NCBI GenBank assembly: GCA_013396915.1
Contig: VWZL01002848.1
Span: 62,001 to 126,000, forward strand
DNA: 64,000 nt
From: Stercorarius parasiticus
Lineage: Eukaryota > Chordata > Aves > Charadriiformes > Stercorariidae
Direction: 5' to 3'
The translations under genes were made by a program, and so were the position numbers. Under the pieces are notes generated by a model. It did not search any database and was not told where the DNA came from. It saw only the letters and a program-made list of their open reading frames with translations. Below are positions 38,101 to 50,100 of the stretch, in pieces. Numbering within the stretch: position 1 is the stretch's first letter; the number at the start of each line of letters is the position of its first letter.

Positions 38101-41100
38101 GTACGTGTGCGGTTTTGGGGGATTTTAGGTGAGGTACGTTAAAGGATTTCCACACAAGAAACCCGTGCTCCTTAGAGCCTGGCTGGTCTTTAAAATTTAC
38201 AGAGGACCCAGGATCAATTTGGAATTTTTCATAAAAACTGAAAAGGCTGCTTGTTTCATTACCAGTGAGCATTTCTGTAGATTTTTGTGACACACACTCG
38301 GTGTTTCTATTAGAGCGTCTCTGTGATAGCGGCATTTTGCATGTTTAAGACTCTGAAACAACTGCTAAAATAGCATATAACTAGTAAATTAAGGTACATC
38401 CGTGGGAGGCAGATAGTAATTTGAACACCTATGTTAGACAATCTTATCTCTCTACATAAACGTTTGTGTTAAAAAAAGCGGGGGGTGTAGAATCCAGAGG
38501 TATTTGGTCTTATTAGTTTTTGCACTCTATGAGGTTTTGTGAATATACAATATATTATAACGCAGTTTCACCATAGCTTGGATAACAACATGAGCCAAAT
38601 ATTTCTGGGATCTTTTTCCTTTGTCTTTTCATTCCTGAATATTAAATCTGGAAAGAATACTTAATATTTAGGTTTGAAAGATCAGGCACTTAAAGATTGC
38701 ATTATTCCAGCTTTGGGAATATTTATGTGGTTTTGGGCTTATCGCACATATTCTGTATTTTCCACTACTCTTTTCCTTGTTAAATTATAAATGTCACCTT
38801 GTTACTCTTTGTTTGCAGTGGAAACAACAGCAATTCATGTGCCAGGTGTAGTGTATAGGCACTACAACATGGTTGGGTTGCAATTTACTAGAGTAAGTTC
38901 CACATCTGATATTTCACATCCAGAACATCATCTCCTTTCACCTTGTGTGAATGCTGTTAAAACATGCAGGGTGAAATTTCTTTCTTCCTACACACAGGCA
39001 GAGCTGTCATGTATGCTTTGGTAGAACTGCTCAGTTAATTTGGAAATTCAGCCCGAATCAATCAGAGGGCTGCGTGAAAGCGCACGGATTGGAGTAGGGC
39101 TTGCAGCCTGTGTGGATTCCTAGGGCTTTGAATGGAACAGCAAGATGCTTTTCCTCTGATCTCTGTTAATTCCTCATCAGCCACATGGAGGACTCTGGGC
39201 AAGGACAGGGCGCCAGAGTGATGTCCCCCTTCAATATATGTAATGACCAGTGTAATCAGTCATTTTAAGTCAGCCCGTGAAGTCACTCCTCTTGCCAAGA
39301 ATTTGCAAGCTTACAGCATTAAATTTTATAATGAGTAGAAAACACAAGGCCTGACTTTTTTTCTCTCACCATTTTATTCACTTATCAATATGAGCAAATG
39401 TGGTAAGTGTGCCAGCTACGTGGGTAGAACAGTTTATAAATACAGCAGCAATAATTGCTGGCTAATTGGATCATTGCTGCATTGTTGCCCATTTTATAAA
39501 TATTGTAGACTTGGAAGGAGTCGTTTTAATTGGCAAATGTTGGGGGAACTCATCCTCCTTTAAAATAAAAAAAAAGGTTCCTTAATTAATAATCAGGGGA
39601 AATGGAGAAACGTAGTTTTCTTCTGCTAGACAACCGGTACGCTTGTTCATGTAATTTGGTCTGACAGTGGGAATTAAGTGTGGAGTCCTGCCTCGTAAGG
39701 GTTCTGGAGCCCCTGTTACAAACCTCACCAAATTGGGAACAGTCAGTTCCCACACCTGCAGCCATGGGATGGAGAGCACTCGGGGCAGCCCCCCTGCCCT
39801 GCTGTGGTAGACACCGGGCAGCTAGAGCTGGGATGAGCTATTGCAACATCAGGACTTGAGCAGTGGGGAAAAAGCACGAATAACTGATTGTGCACTAAAG
39901 TTTCCACCTTTTTGTCGAATGCAGAGAGGGCAGCGTATCGTGCAGCTGCAGAGCACCCCCGTCTGTATGGTCCAGATGTCGCATCAGCGAAACTGTAGCT
40001 GTTCAGGAAGCAATTGGGCTTCATTGTAAGCATCTTTTTTCTGTAGGAGGGCTACCTGTGAGCTAAAACATGTCACCGTCACCTTCCCTGAAGAAGGAAG
40101 AGGCATCTCCTACTGTAGATTCAGAGCACTCCCGGTTTCCTATGGTGCCATAATCTCCATCTCGATTTGCCAGTCCACAAATGTTCAATGCATAGTAGAG
40201 AAGTTGTTTAGCAAAAGATATTTCATTTCATGTATCTCAACATTTGTTTTAAAATTAGTTATTATAATTGTGGCTTTTATGCTGCTTTTATTCATCATAA
40301 CTTGCAGGTTTGAATGGTATATGAAAGATAGTAACTTTAATGATGTGCGTATCTCATTTTCTTTCAGCGAGCATTAAATAGAAAAAAATTGACTGTAACT
40401 GAATTCAGCAATAAAGAAAACTCTGAATCAAGCACTGAGCATGATAAAGAAAACTCCTTTGTCAAAACTGAACCAAGAAGAGTTAAAATATTTGATGGAG
40501 GGCAAGTATTGTTCTTTGGATACTAGATATCATTGTGAAGATATTTTTTCCTTGATTCTAGACTTTGCAGAGATGTTGCTTCCTGTTTGATTTATTTTAA
40601 ACAACAGTTCCCATACTGTGGTCTGTGGAGGTTGGTTTATGTTTCCAAGAAAAATGGAAAGTCATCAGAAGCATGGAGCCATGAGGGTTACACCGGGGGG
40701 CAGTGAAATAAAGAACAGTAGGCAGTGCAATTCATTTTTTTTTTTCCGAAGGACGAACATTAATCAGCAGTAAAGGCAGATAGATACAGCCGTAGATGTA
40801 AATTCTTTTCCTATATTTCTCTTAAGTGATAAATAATACCTATTCTGCAATAAGGTTGTATAACTGTAGCCACAGAGGATATAGTCCAGGGGCTAAGCAC
40901 CAGACTGCGGTACAGTCTCTGGCAGTTTGCTGTGGCGTACACAGATTGGAGAACTCCTGATGTGAAAAGTGCCATGGAAATATTTACTGAGAGTCCTCGT
41001 CCCTGCACTGTAATTCATTAAATCGGTTGCCTGATATGAATAACAGTTGCTTTAGCCACAGTGTTGTGCCATGTACAACATCTTATAAGACAGATTTTTT

Positions 41101-44100
41101 TAGTAGAAAAGTGCCAGTGACACTTCTAAAAATTTTGATCACAAATGGTGCATATTTTATTATTCCTGTAATTGATGGCTGGCTCTAGGGCTTTCCATTT
41201 ATTGTTTCCCAGTTCGAATCCAGTCTAGGCCAGCAGTTAAGCCATTACCAGCTGCCCAGGTAAAACACTGCTACGTGTCTCTGCTCAGATCCAAACGTTG
41301 CAGGGGCCAGGTGACAAAAGCTAAAGCACAACCTTTGGCATCCTCTAGCAGAGATTTGAAGGGTGTAGTTGAATCCGAACGACTTTTTCTATCTAGAGAC
41401 AGTCCCAATAGGCTGAGTCCAGAGCACATTGATAGGGAATTTTAAAGACTTTCCCATTGTCGTAACGAATGTTGGTCCTTTTCTGCATCCAACGCAGAGC
41501 CTCAAAGATGCTCTTTTAAAGCTTCCTCCTAGTGCCCAAACCTGCTTCCAAGAACTGATGCTTTTAAAAAGTATGTTCCTGTGTTGTGAAGAGGAAATTT
41601 GAAATATGTTTAGTGTCAAATGGTACCTTTATTAAAAAAGATACACCGTTTTTCCTAAACAAGTCTATGATTACCTACTGAAAAATCTAGATGTGAGATG
41701 AACAAATAAATGCGTAAGTTGAGCAGAAAAAGGGCACAATTGGTTTTGTCAGCCATTCATTTTTATATATAATTTTTAAAATTCTGGCAGATTATGGTTT
41801 CTAATGAGAATCATTTTCCCTTTACAACTAATTGCCTTACTCTTACCGTACTGTTACTAGGTACAAATCAAATGAAGACTATGTGTATGTTCGAGGGAGA
41901 GGGAGAGGGAAGTACATCTGTGAAGAATGTGGAATACGTTGCAAGAAGCCCAGCATGCTGAAGAAGCATATTCGCACACATACCGATGTCCGTCCTTACC
42001 ATTGCAATTACTGCAACTTTTCCTTCAAAACTAAAGGTAGGAGCACTTTTCAGTGTGCATTTTCCCCCCTTTTTTCTTTCTGCTTTGAAGTATAGTTCTT
42101 TTCTTCTCACACTTGGCTGTTCATAAGCTAAAGAAGTTGCCTCTCTGTGGAGTTTTATTGTCTAATGTTTCAAATATTTGTAGTTTCTGATTTCCTTCTT
42201 TTTCCTTTGTCTTCTCTATGTTTATTCAGATAATCATATCTTTATATGAATGAGCTATGTGGCATGCCACAGTGGGTGAGAAATTGGAGTGGAAGAGGGA
42301 AATCATATGGGAGTATGATTAAAGTTAGGTGAGGTGAGCTGGTTAGCTGCTCATCCTAGGTTGGGATGGGAACACAGAATTTTAAGTCCCTAGCAGTGAT
42401 CTTTTTGAGGTATGACATTGACATATATATTAATACCCCTATTAGCACTCAACAAATTGCTCTGGGAAAAAAATTGGCCTGTATTAAATTACTTTATTAA
42501 AATATTTTTTTATATCCTTGAAGGACAAGGTTAACTCTCCACTTGACCTTCTCAGACCCAAAGATGGACCCCTACTTTTCAAAACCTCTTACACCAGATA
42601 CTGAAATGCATCCTAGTTTAAGCAGCCAGTATATTAAACAGTAGTAGGTCCAGGATTCAAAATCAGTGAAACAGACAGGAGAAGTCCACAGCCAAAATAC
42701 TTTCAGCAAAAAAATTATAAGCAGTAAAATTTTTCTTGGCTTTGAGCATCATTTAGCAATAATCCCCCCAGCTGTAACCTCAGAAACATTTGTATTTTTA
42801 GTGGGTTTGAGACTGCTCAACACAAGAAATAACCCAGTGCTGCAGAAAGTGGGATGGATAGTCTTTAGATGTGTCAAAACCTATCGCTGCACCCTGGCAC
42901 GCTGGGTCATCATATTGCCTTTAAGATGAAAGGCTGTAGTGTGAACCCAGTAAATCCTGATTGTGGTTTTTACAGAGTAGGTGTGCTGGCCCAGTCCAAG
43001 GAATTAAGTTCTGCCCATTTGAAATTCTCCCTGGTTTCAGTTGTGGCAGATACTTGTATTCGCTTCCTCTTCTGCAGTTGCTATGCCCGACTGTTGCCAT
43101 TGCTGCTGGCAGAGTCAGTCACACAATTGGGTGCTTGGTGTTTGGTAAACCACCCTTCATGAAAGGACAGTGTGGTTTCATGTAGTATGTACAGCTGGGA
43201 AATTTGCTATTTGTGAGTCAATATGGTCATATAGCTTCATAACAATTACTTCAAAATTTGGGGTGAACTCCTAGCTTTATTTCGAAGCAGGAATGAAGTA
43301 CTCCATAACTATAGAAGAGTCACCGTTTCACCCATTGTAATTTCTTCCATTTGAATGCCTCAAAGAAACAGGTTTTTGAGAGACAATAGGAAATTTAAGA
43401 AAGTGAGCAGTTACTTGTAATAATATACATTTCACAAATACCATCATTTACAGATGTCTGATCTACTCTTAACCTTTTCTTGATTATATTCGTCATAATT
43501 TTTTTTTTTCAAAGGAGAAGGGGAGAGCAGCCTGTGGGGCCTCTCAGCAGTTATGCATTCACTTTTGAGATTCAGATAGAATACGTTCTTGCTCTGATTT
43601 TGAATAAAATTAATCTGTTTGTTTAGGTTGGCAGTGAAAATGATTACACTAAAAATAGAATCCGTTAAATATTAAAAGAGCTGCAAGATAGAAACTTTAG
43701 TTTCACGCAGTAGTTTACTTTCAACACGACTTTGAAGACTGGATCAGCCTTTTTTATACTTTGCCATAAACAAACAAGGGATCTTTTACACCAATGCAAA
43801 ATACATCATCATCTAGGGTTTCCATCCTATTATTTTTTATCTCAATAAAGAACTTCATGAAATGTAGCCAGAGAGCTAGTGACGTTCAGGATGGTGAATC
43901 TGCCGCAGCCCTTGACAGCTTGCATTGAGGGGCAAGGTTCTATCAAGCACAAAATCAAATTGTACAGTTGGTTATAAATGTAGCTGAATAAAATATAGAC
44001 ATGTTGAGTGTATGTTTGTATAGTCACAGAGCAGGCAATTTTTTTTCATTTTTTCTTAAGGAAATTTAACAAAACATATGAAGTCAAAGGCACATAGCAA

Positions 44101-47100
44101 GAAATGCATGGATTTGGGAGTCTCGGTAGGCTTAATAGACGACCAGGATGGAGAAGAAGAATTCGGTAAGAAATAAAAATCTTCTTTCTTTACTGCATTT
44201 TTGTATTTATTTTGTCATCCCAGTTTCTTACCTTTTCTTTTCCAAAGCTTTTAAATTCTTGTATGGGGAATAGATACAGAGATAAAAATCTTAGAAGCTA
44301 GTCCAAGGGAGTAAGAAATACTGGGAAAACCTTCACCAAAAGAAATGGCAAGCATATGCTAAAGATAAATTGCTGTTGAATTCTTCACAAAGTGTTATGC
44401 AGTTTAACGTTATCAGTTTCACAGATAAATATGAGAAGACTGAAAATACCAGTTCGCCTAGGAAAAAATATAGTCAAATGTAGTGTTTCTTTGAAAATAG
44501 TTGTGCATGAAATTATCAAAGTTTTGAGACACGCACTTCATAAAAATCATATTAACATGCCACCCAAATCACAGATACGTTGCTGAGTGCTTTGCAAGGA
44601 GGCTAATCATCTTCCAGTGTAGAGTTCTGTCCTCCTTCACAAATAATTGGGCATAAATCAGCAGATAGAGCTCATTTAGAAATTATGAACATTTTTCAGC
44701 TTGACCTGTTCTCCTTCTCAGTTATTGATGAGAGTGTTATCAAAATGAATGTATTTGCTAATAATTGGAATTCGGCACTTCCCGCATCCCGAGGTGGCTC
44801 CGCTGAAGAGGAGGTGAGATGGAGGACAGTCAAAGAGGGACAAACCGGGTTCACGCGGGTTTGGCTCAGCACGATAAGAAACATGTAGCTGCCCCAGGCC
44901 CAGTGAGATGGAGGGCAGGGTTGCGCATTTGGACTCTGTTTCAGATCTCGGCATGTCTCCGAGCAGTGGCGGCATTTTCTCCGTCCTCACGTTTCTCAGC
45001 AGGGAGATGAGTCCTGTTGCCTTGCCTTGTTGTATTTTTCTTCCTTCAGTGGCATAGTTTATTAGATTGTGGATGAGGTTTTGAGAAAAGAAAGCAGTGG
45101 GGATCTTTATTTAAACAGTAAAGGGCAAGAAAGATGAATGCACTTGCTCCCATGTGACATCCGCTAGCAGAATAAGCGAATCAGCTTGAACCTAATTCTA
45201 AATAATGCTGGGAGTATGACTCAGCTGGTATGATTCAGTAGTGCGCTAGGTACAAAGAAAACCTGCATTTTCCCTTTTTTGGCATTCTTCGATAGATTCC
45301 TTTTTGGTAAGCTAAAAAACACGTTCCCCTTCGCAATTTGAGGTAGCAAATAAATAACACAGAGGATAAGTGGCAGTACAAATTACTGTCCTTTTCTCAC
45401 AGAGGAACAGTTTTCATTAGCATTTTCAGCCTTCACGTGACAGAAGAATCGTTGCAACTTTTTAAAGCAATATTCTGTAGCTTTCGGCATTTCATTTCGT
45501 TTTATAAACTACAGCTGAACAGGTACTTCCCTTTACTAGGAACTGAAAACATTTTATTGACTGGTAAATCGGTATTCCTGATTGCATACATTAAAATCTG
45601 CATTTGTGGTTATATGTAATGGGAAATGTTTCAGATGTTAACAGAAATATCAGTAACACCCAGTAGAAGTAAACCATTTCAAAAGTTTGTTGAAAGATAG
45701 CTTTTCTATGGCTTTAAGACTACTTAATTGAGAGAGAGAGAGAGACTCTGTCTTTTTTACATAACGTGCATGGGTGTGTGTAACCATAGTACAAATATAT
45801 TATATATTCCCTGAAATAAGTTCTTTGTTTCAGCACAGTAATTACTTAAGAAAATAAATACTCTATTTTGGAAAGAAAGCAAGACAAACATTCGACAGGA
45901 TCTGCCACATGATCCATGAAACATTTCCAGAAATTTAATTTTAAGGCTGCGATGTTTTTTTTGGGTGGGTTGTTTTGGTGGTGGTTTTTTTTTTTTTTCA
46001 AAATAGAGCAGGTAACACTTCTTTCTTTAACTAAGAACCCCAAAACAAAAAGCAACTTGGTGATAAAATCCCTATCTCCTCTAAACGACCTGGCTCAGGT
46101 ACCCATAGCAAAACCAGCTGTGTAGCACAAAGCTCAGCCCAGAAGTCCCATCCAAGAGGCAAGATAATTAAGCCCATGATAAACACGTGCTTGCTGCAGC
46201 CAAACCAGTCCAGCCTCTCCGGTTGCTGCCTAACAGAGTGCATTTACAATTATCTATGTAAATTCAATGAGTAACTGTACACTTTAAAAACACGATTTCA
46301 TCTCTCAGCTCACCTAGTTACACTTGAAAGTATTTCTCATCATAATTCAGAAGCTTGCTTGTTGGCCCATTTTTAAGGCAAAGAGTCAAGAGGGGGGAAA
46401 AAAAAAGTGTGAAGTATTTGCATACATGGTTTTTCAAACGTAGGTGGTTCTGCTGCCCTCTCTGAAATCCTGTACATGCTAATTTTTTGGCTACGTTTGA
46501 ATGTGATTGAATACATTATTTTTTTTTGAGGTGTCTAGGCAGCCTCAGTTAACAAAGCAGCTTTGACCACCTCTTTGGCTGCCCTTTCCCCAGGGCAGTG
46601 CAGTGGAGCTCGCGTTTGGGGCAGCACCTCTAGGGACAGCCCTGCCAGCAGTATGTCACCCACGAAGGAAAACGTGATGGGCTTTGGGTATTGAGCTGCG
46701 CTCGTGGCGTTACGTCTTCGGCCCTTTCGCCACTGCTCCCTCCAGCGTGCAGTTGTGGCGGGTTTGTGGCAGGTTTCCTTTTGGTGCTTTAAAAAACGAC
46801 ATCTTTAAACACATGCATTTTTCACTCCAGGAGTTGCGTGGTGGTTAAAAATGACCTCTTTTCTTAGAGAGTGGTCTGCCCAGTCCCATCTCTTTCCTCA
46901 GCTGGAAGGCAATGTGCGATGATGTAGAGGAAGGTGGAGAAAACCTGATAAGAAATAATTATGACCTCAGAAAGAAATTTTCTTCTTCCCGTAGGCTGTG
47001 TGAGATTGGTCTGTTTCCTGATCCAGAGAATGTCTGTCTTGTCAGTCTATAACTAATTTGTTATCCGAACGCTTGGAATACTGATTACTTTTACAGCAAT

Positions 47101-50100
47101 AAAAACATCTACACCTTTGCTTAAAGTAACTAAGCTGTATGTCTTCCACCAGCCTTCGACTTGGAGAATTAGCCAGAAACTTAACAGCCACCAATCTTCT
47201 CTTTACTAAGGAATTTGCTGGTTCTGTTTTTATGTAGTTTTTTTTAAGCATAAGCAAAAACAATTATTTGGATGTATAATTTTTTAGATTCATATGAGAA
47301 GTCAGCGTTGACCTGAGAGCAGTACACACGGATTGAATAAGGAGTGCAAAATTGTGGACAGTCCTGAACACAGGCACACGCAGAGCCTGGTTTTTCAGTA
47401 ATCCGAGAAGCTGAAATTTTGTTGCGCTGTAGCGTCTAGGGAAAAAAGAAAGAGATGCTCTCTAGCTGAGACTATATGTGATCAGAGCTTTTAACATAGC
47501 ATTCTTTGTATTTGGACTTGTCATCATTTGGGTATTAGTAAATACTTTCTGGCCTGGCTTTTTGTATTCAAAACCATTCCCTCATCCATTTATCTTTCAT
47601 CCTCTGCTCTGTGGAATGTTCTTGTCACCAAAATACAGGGTTACAATGTAAGGAATGTTAATATCTGAATTAAATTGTCAGATGAGGTGAACTGTTTAGT
47701 GTGACAGACTGCAACGGGGGATATCCTCCTTGGCCATGTTGACCCAACATTTTGCTATGCAGTCTTAAAAACAACAATAATTTGCCTTCAAAGTAGAACC
47801 ATTATGAACTTTAAACCAGTAATATTTCATATGTAAGCTAATATATGAATGGTATGGTACGCCTGAGTAAACTTGCACAAGATAGTTATTTAATAATGGA
47901 ATCGGTAGATGGGCAGGACTTATTTAAATGGTCTCTGCAGAGAAATTGTATCTGAAAATATTCATTACTTTACCAGTGAAAAGACCTAATTGTAAGTTTC
48001 AGGTATGTATTTATATATATACGCACACACACATATATATTAAAAAAAAAAAAACCCACTTTCATTTTCTGCGGTATTAAATAAACCCTTGTAAAGATAC
48101 AATGGTTTGAAGTTAATTAGCTATATATTAACTTATAGTAGATCTTAAGTGAGTTTCCGTGGCTCTTCATTAGCTTAATCGTGACTCTGTGCGTGTTTTC
48201 ACTGCACCTACATTTTCGGAGTGAAAATAAATGCAAATCCTTGCACTAATATCCTCCATTTGCAAATAGAATGGAAGACTGGTTCGGTATAACTTATGCA
48301 AAATATTTTTTAATTCTTTTCTTTTTTTTTTTTACTGCCAGTGTCTGATCTTCAACTAGATGTACATTAAGCATGCTGGAGCTCTACACCTACAGCCTGG
48401 GAATAAAGTTGCTAATGCTAGTTGCTAATGCTTGATTTACAATGTACAGGTTATCCAGGAAGGCTTAGGTGTAAAAAAATGTCTTCAAAGAAGCAGAGGT
48501 TACTCTTACTTTTTTTGTTAGTTTTATTTTGCTACTTTCCATACTCTCAGGAATGAAAAGTCGAAAGCCCACAGTTGTTTTTTCTCGTTTCTGAGGAGCA
48601 CTGGCTATTACCAGTCTGAATTTAACCCAGCAGATGTCACTGTGAGTCCTGTTTGATGTTGATGAGCAGTGGACAGTAGGTGAAGTGTGACTGAAATCAG
48701 TCAAGTAAAGCCTATGAGCAGACTTAGAAAGACAAGGAGAGAGCAACTTTGGGTATAGACGCTAGTGTTGTTTCACAGTACTATGTTTATCCTTACTTTT
48801 TAAAATTTGTTTAAATGGTTGTGGAACGGTCTGTTGTAAGACTAATACAACAGGTAAAAAAGGCAAGTCTGAGTTTCTAATTGTTGAGATTACTTTCAAG
48901 TTTATGCTAACATGATGACAGACTAAAAAATATTTCTGCCTTTGTTGCTGTAGTATGGTTGGGTTTTTTTCTTGAGTTTGATGGAGAATAAATAATATAG
49001 AACAGACACTTTACTGTTAAATACTTTTATGTAGATAGTAATCCATAACTGAAGATGCTTCCGCAATTTGAGGTCATAAACGCTGCTTTCAATTACTCAG
49101 GTGCTAAAACCCAATAAATTTAGTAAATGAAAATTTAAATGGCGATAGTGAACAGACCAACAGATACTTAGTAAGCTATGTCTTTAATCTGTGTAAGAGC
49201 TGAGCTAATAGTGATACCCATAGTTGTCTGTGTAACTGTCCATTTGCTTAGGAACGTGTAAAACTTCAGCAGTCTGGACTTACATTTTCAGTTCTTCCTT
49301 ATCTTCCTGCCAATGAAAGAATGAAAATTAACATTTTGCTCTTTATGTGAAGATCTACCTAAATATGATTCAGTTATAAGCAAATATGATTAAGTTATAA
49401 GCCGTTGAACTTGATCCCTGGATGCGGTGCAGAAATTGCTAAGTCTGTAGCGGGGTCTGATAAGTCAGGTCATGTGATGGACTAATTGGTGATAATATCA
49501 CTATTAAAAGTTGTAAGTTGAGATTCTGAAGAACCTTGCTAATGCTAGCATTGATTTACAATGTACAGGTTACCCAGGAAGGCTTAGGTGTAAATAATCT
49601 CTTCAAAGAAGCAGAGGTCACTCTTACTTTTTTGGTTAGTTTTATTTTATTATTTTCAGTACCCTTAGGAATGAAAGTCAAAAGCCCACAGTACTTTGCA
49701 GTATGACGATAATTAGATAACTGTTGTTAAAATCATGTACAGTAAGGATTCCTGTAGGAAAAAAGCTTTTAAAATAAAGTACATAGAGAGACCTATTTCA
49801 GTTACCTAATTCATAGCATCACAACTGGAAAAGCAGTTTGTGGACTTAAAAGCCCCAGGCGCTTCACTCACTAATGGACATATTAGGACGCTGATAAGTC
49901 CAGCTAATGCTGTTGTGCTAAAGAACTTGAAGCTTTTTCTTTCCCTGCTTTGAGGTAAAATGTCAGTATAGCAGAGCCTTAGCCAACAAGCTTATCAACA
50001 CCACAGACACAATACAGAGCTGATGAACTAACTGAGGACTGGCAACAAAATAAATGAAGGACTAAGATGAGTTTTGCCCATGATTTGTATACACTTACTT

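Larger units (their letters stand above)
33740..40367 (+). other. HIVEP1: HIVEP1 intron 4
   Basis: GTACTT ... TTTCTTTCAG, 6.6 kb. It contains an antisense CR1 fragment (about 37091-37412), an AT-rich low-complexity tract just after it, an A-rich stretch near 36386-36425, and an AT-rich segment near 39230-39560 that looks unusually ordered. No other coding exon is supported. The 5' 87 bases stay open in frame with exon 4 (stop at 33824-33826). Confidence 0.88.

Noticed and set aside
40502..40511. Canonical GT donor at 40506 for exon 5
   Set aside because: It would insert 4 nt (GCAA), shifting exon 6 into GTA-CAA-ATC-AAA-TGA. The GC donor at 40502 keeps the conserved protein.
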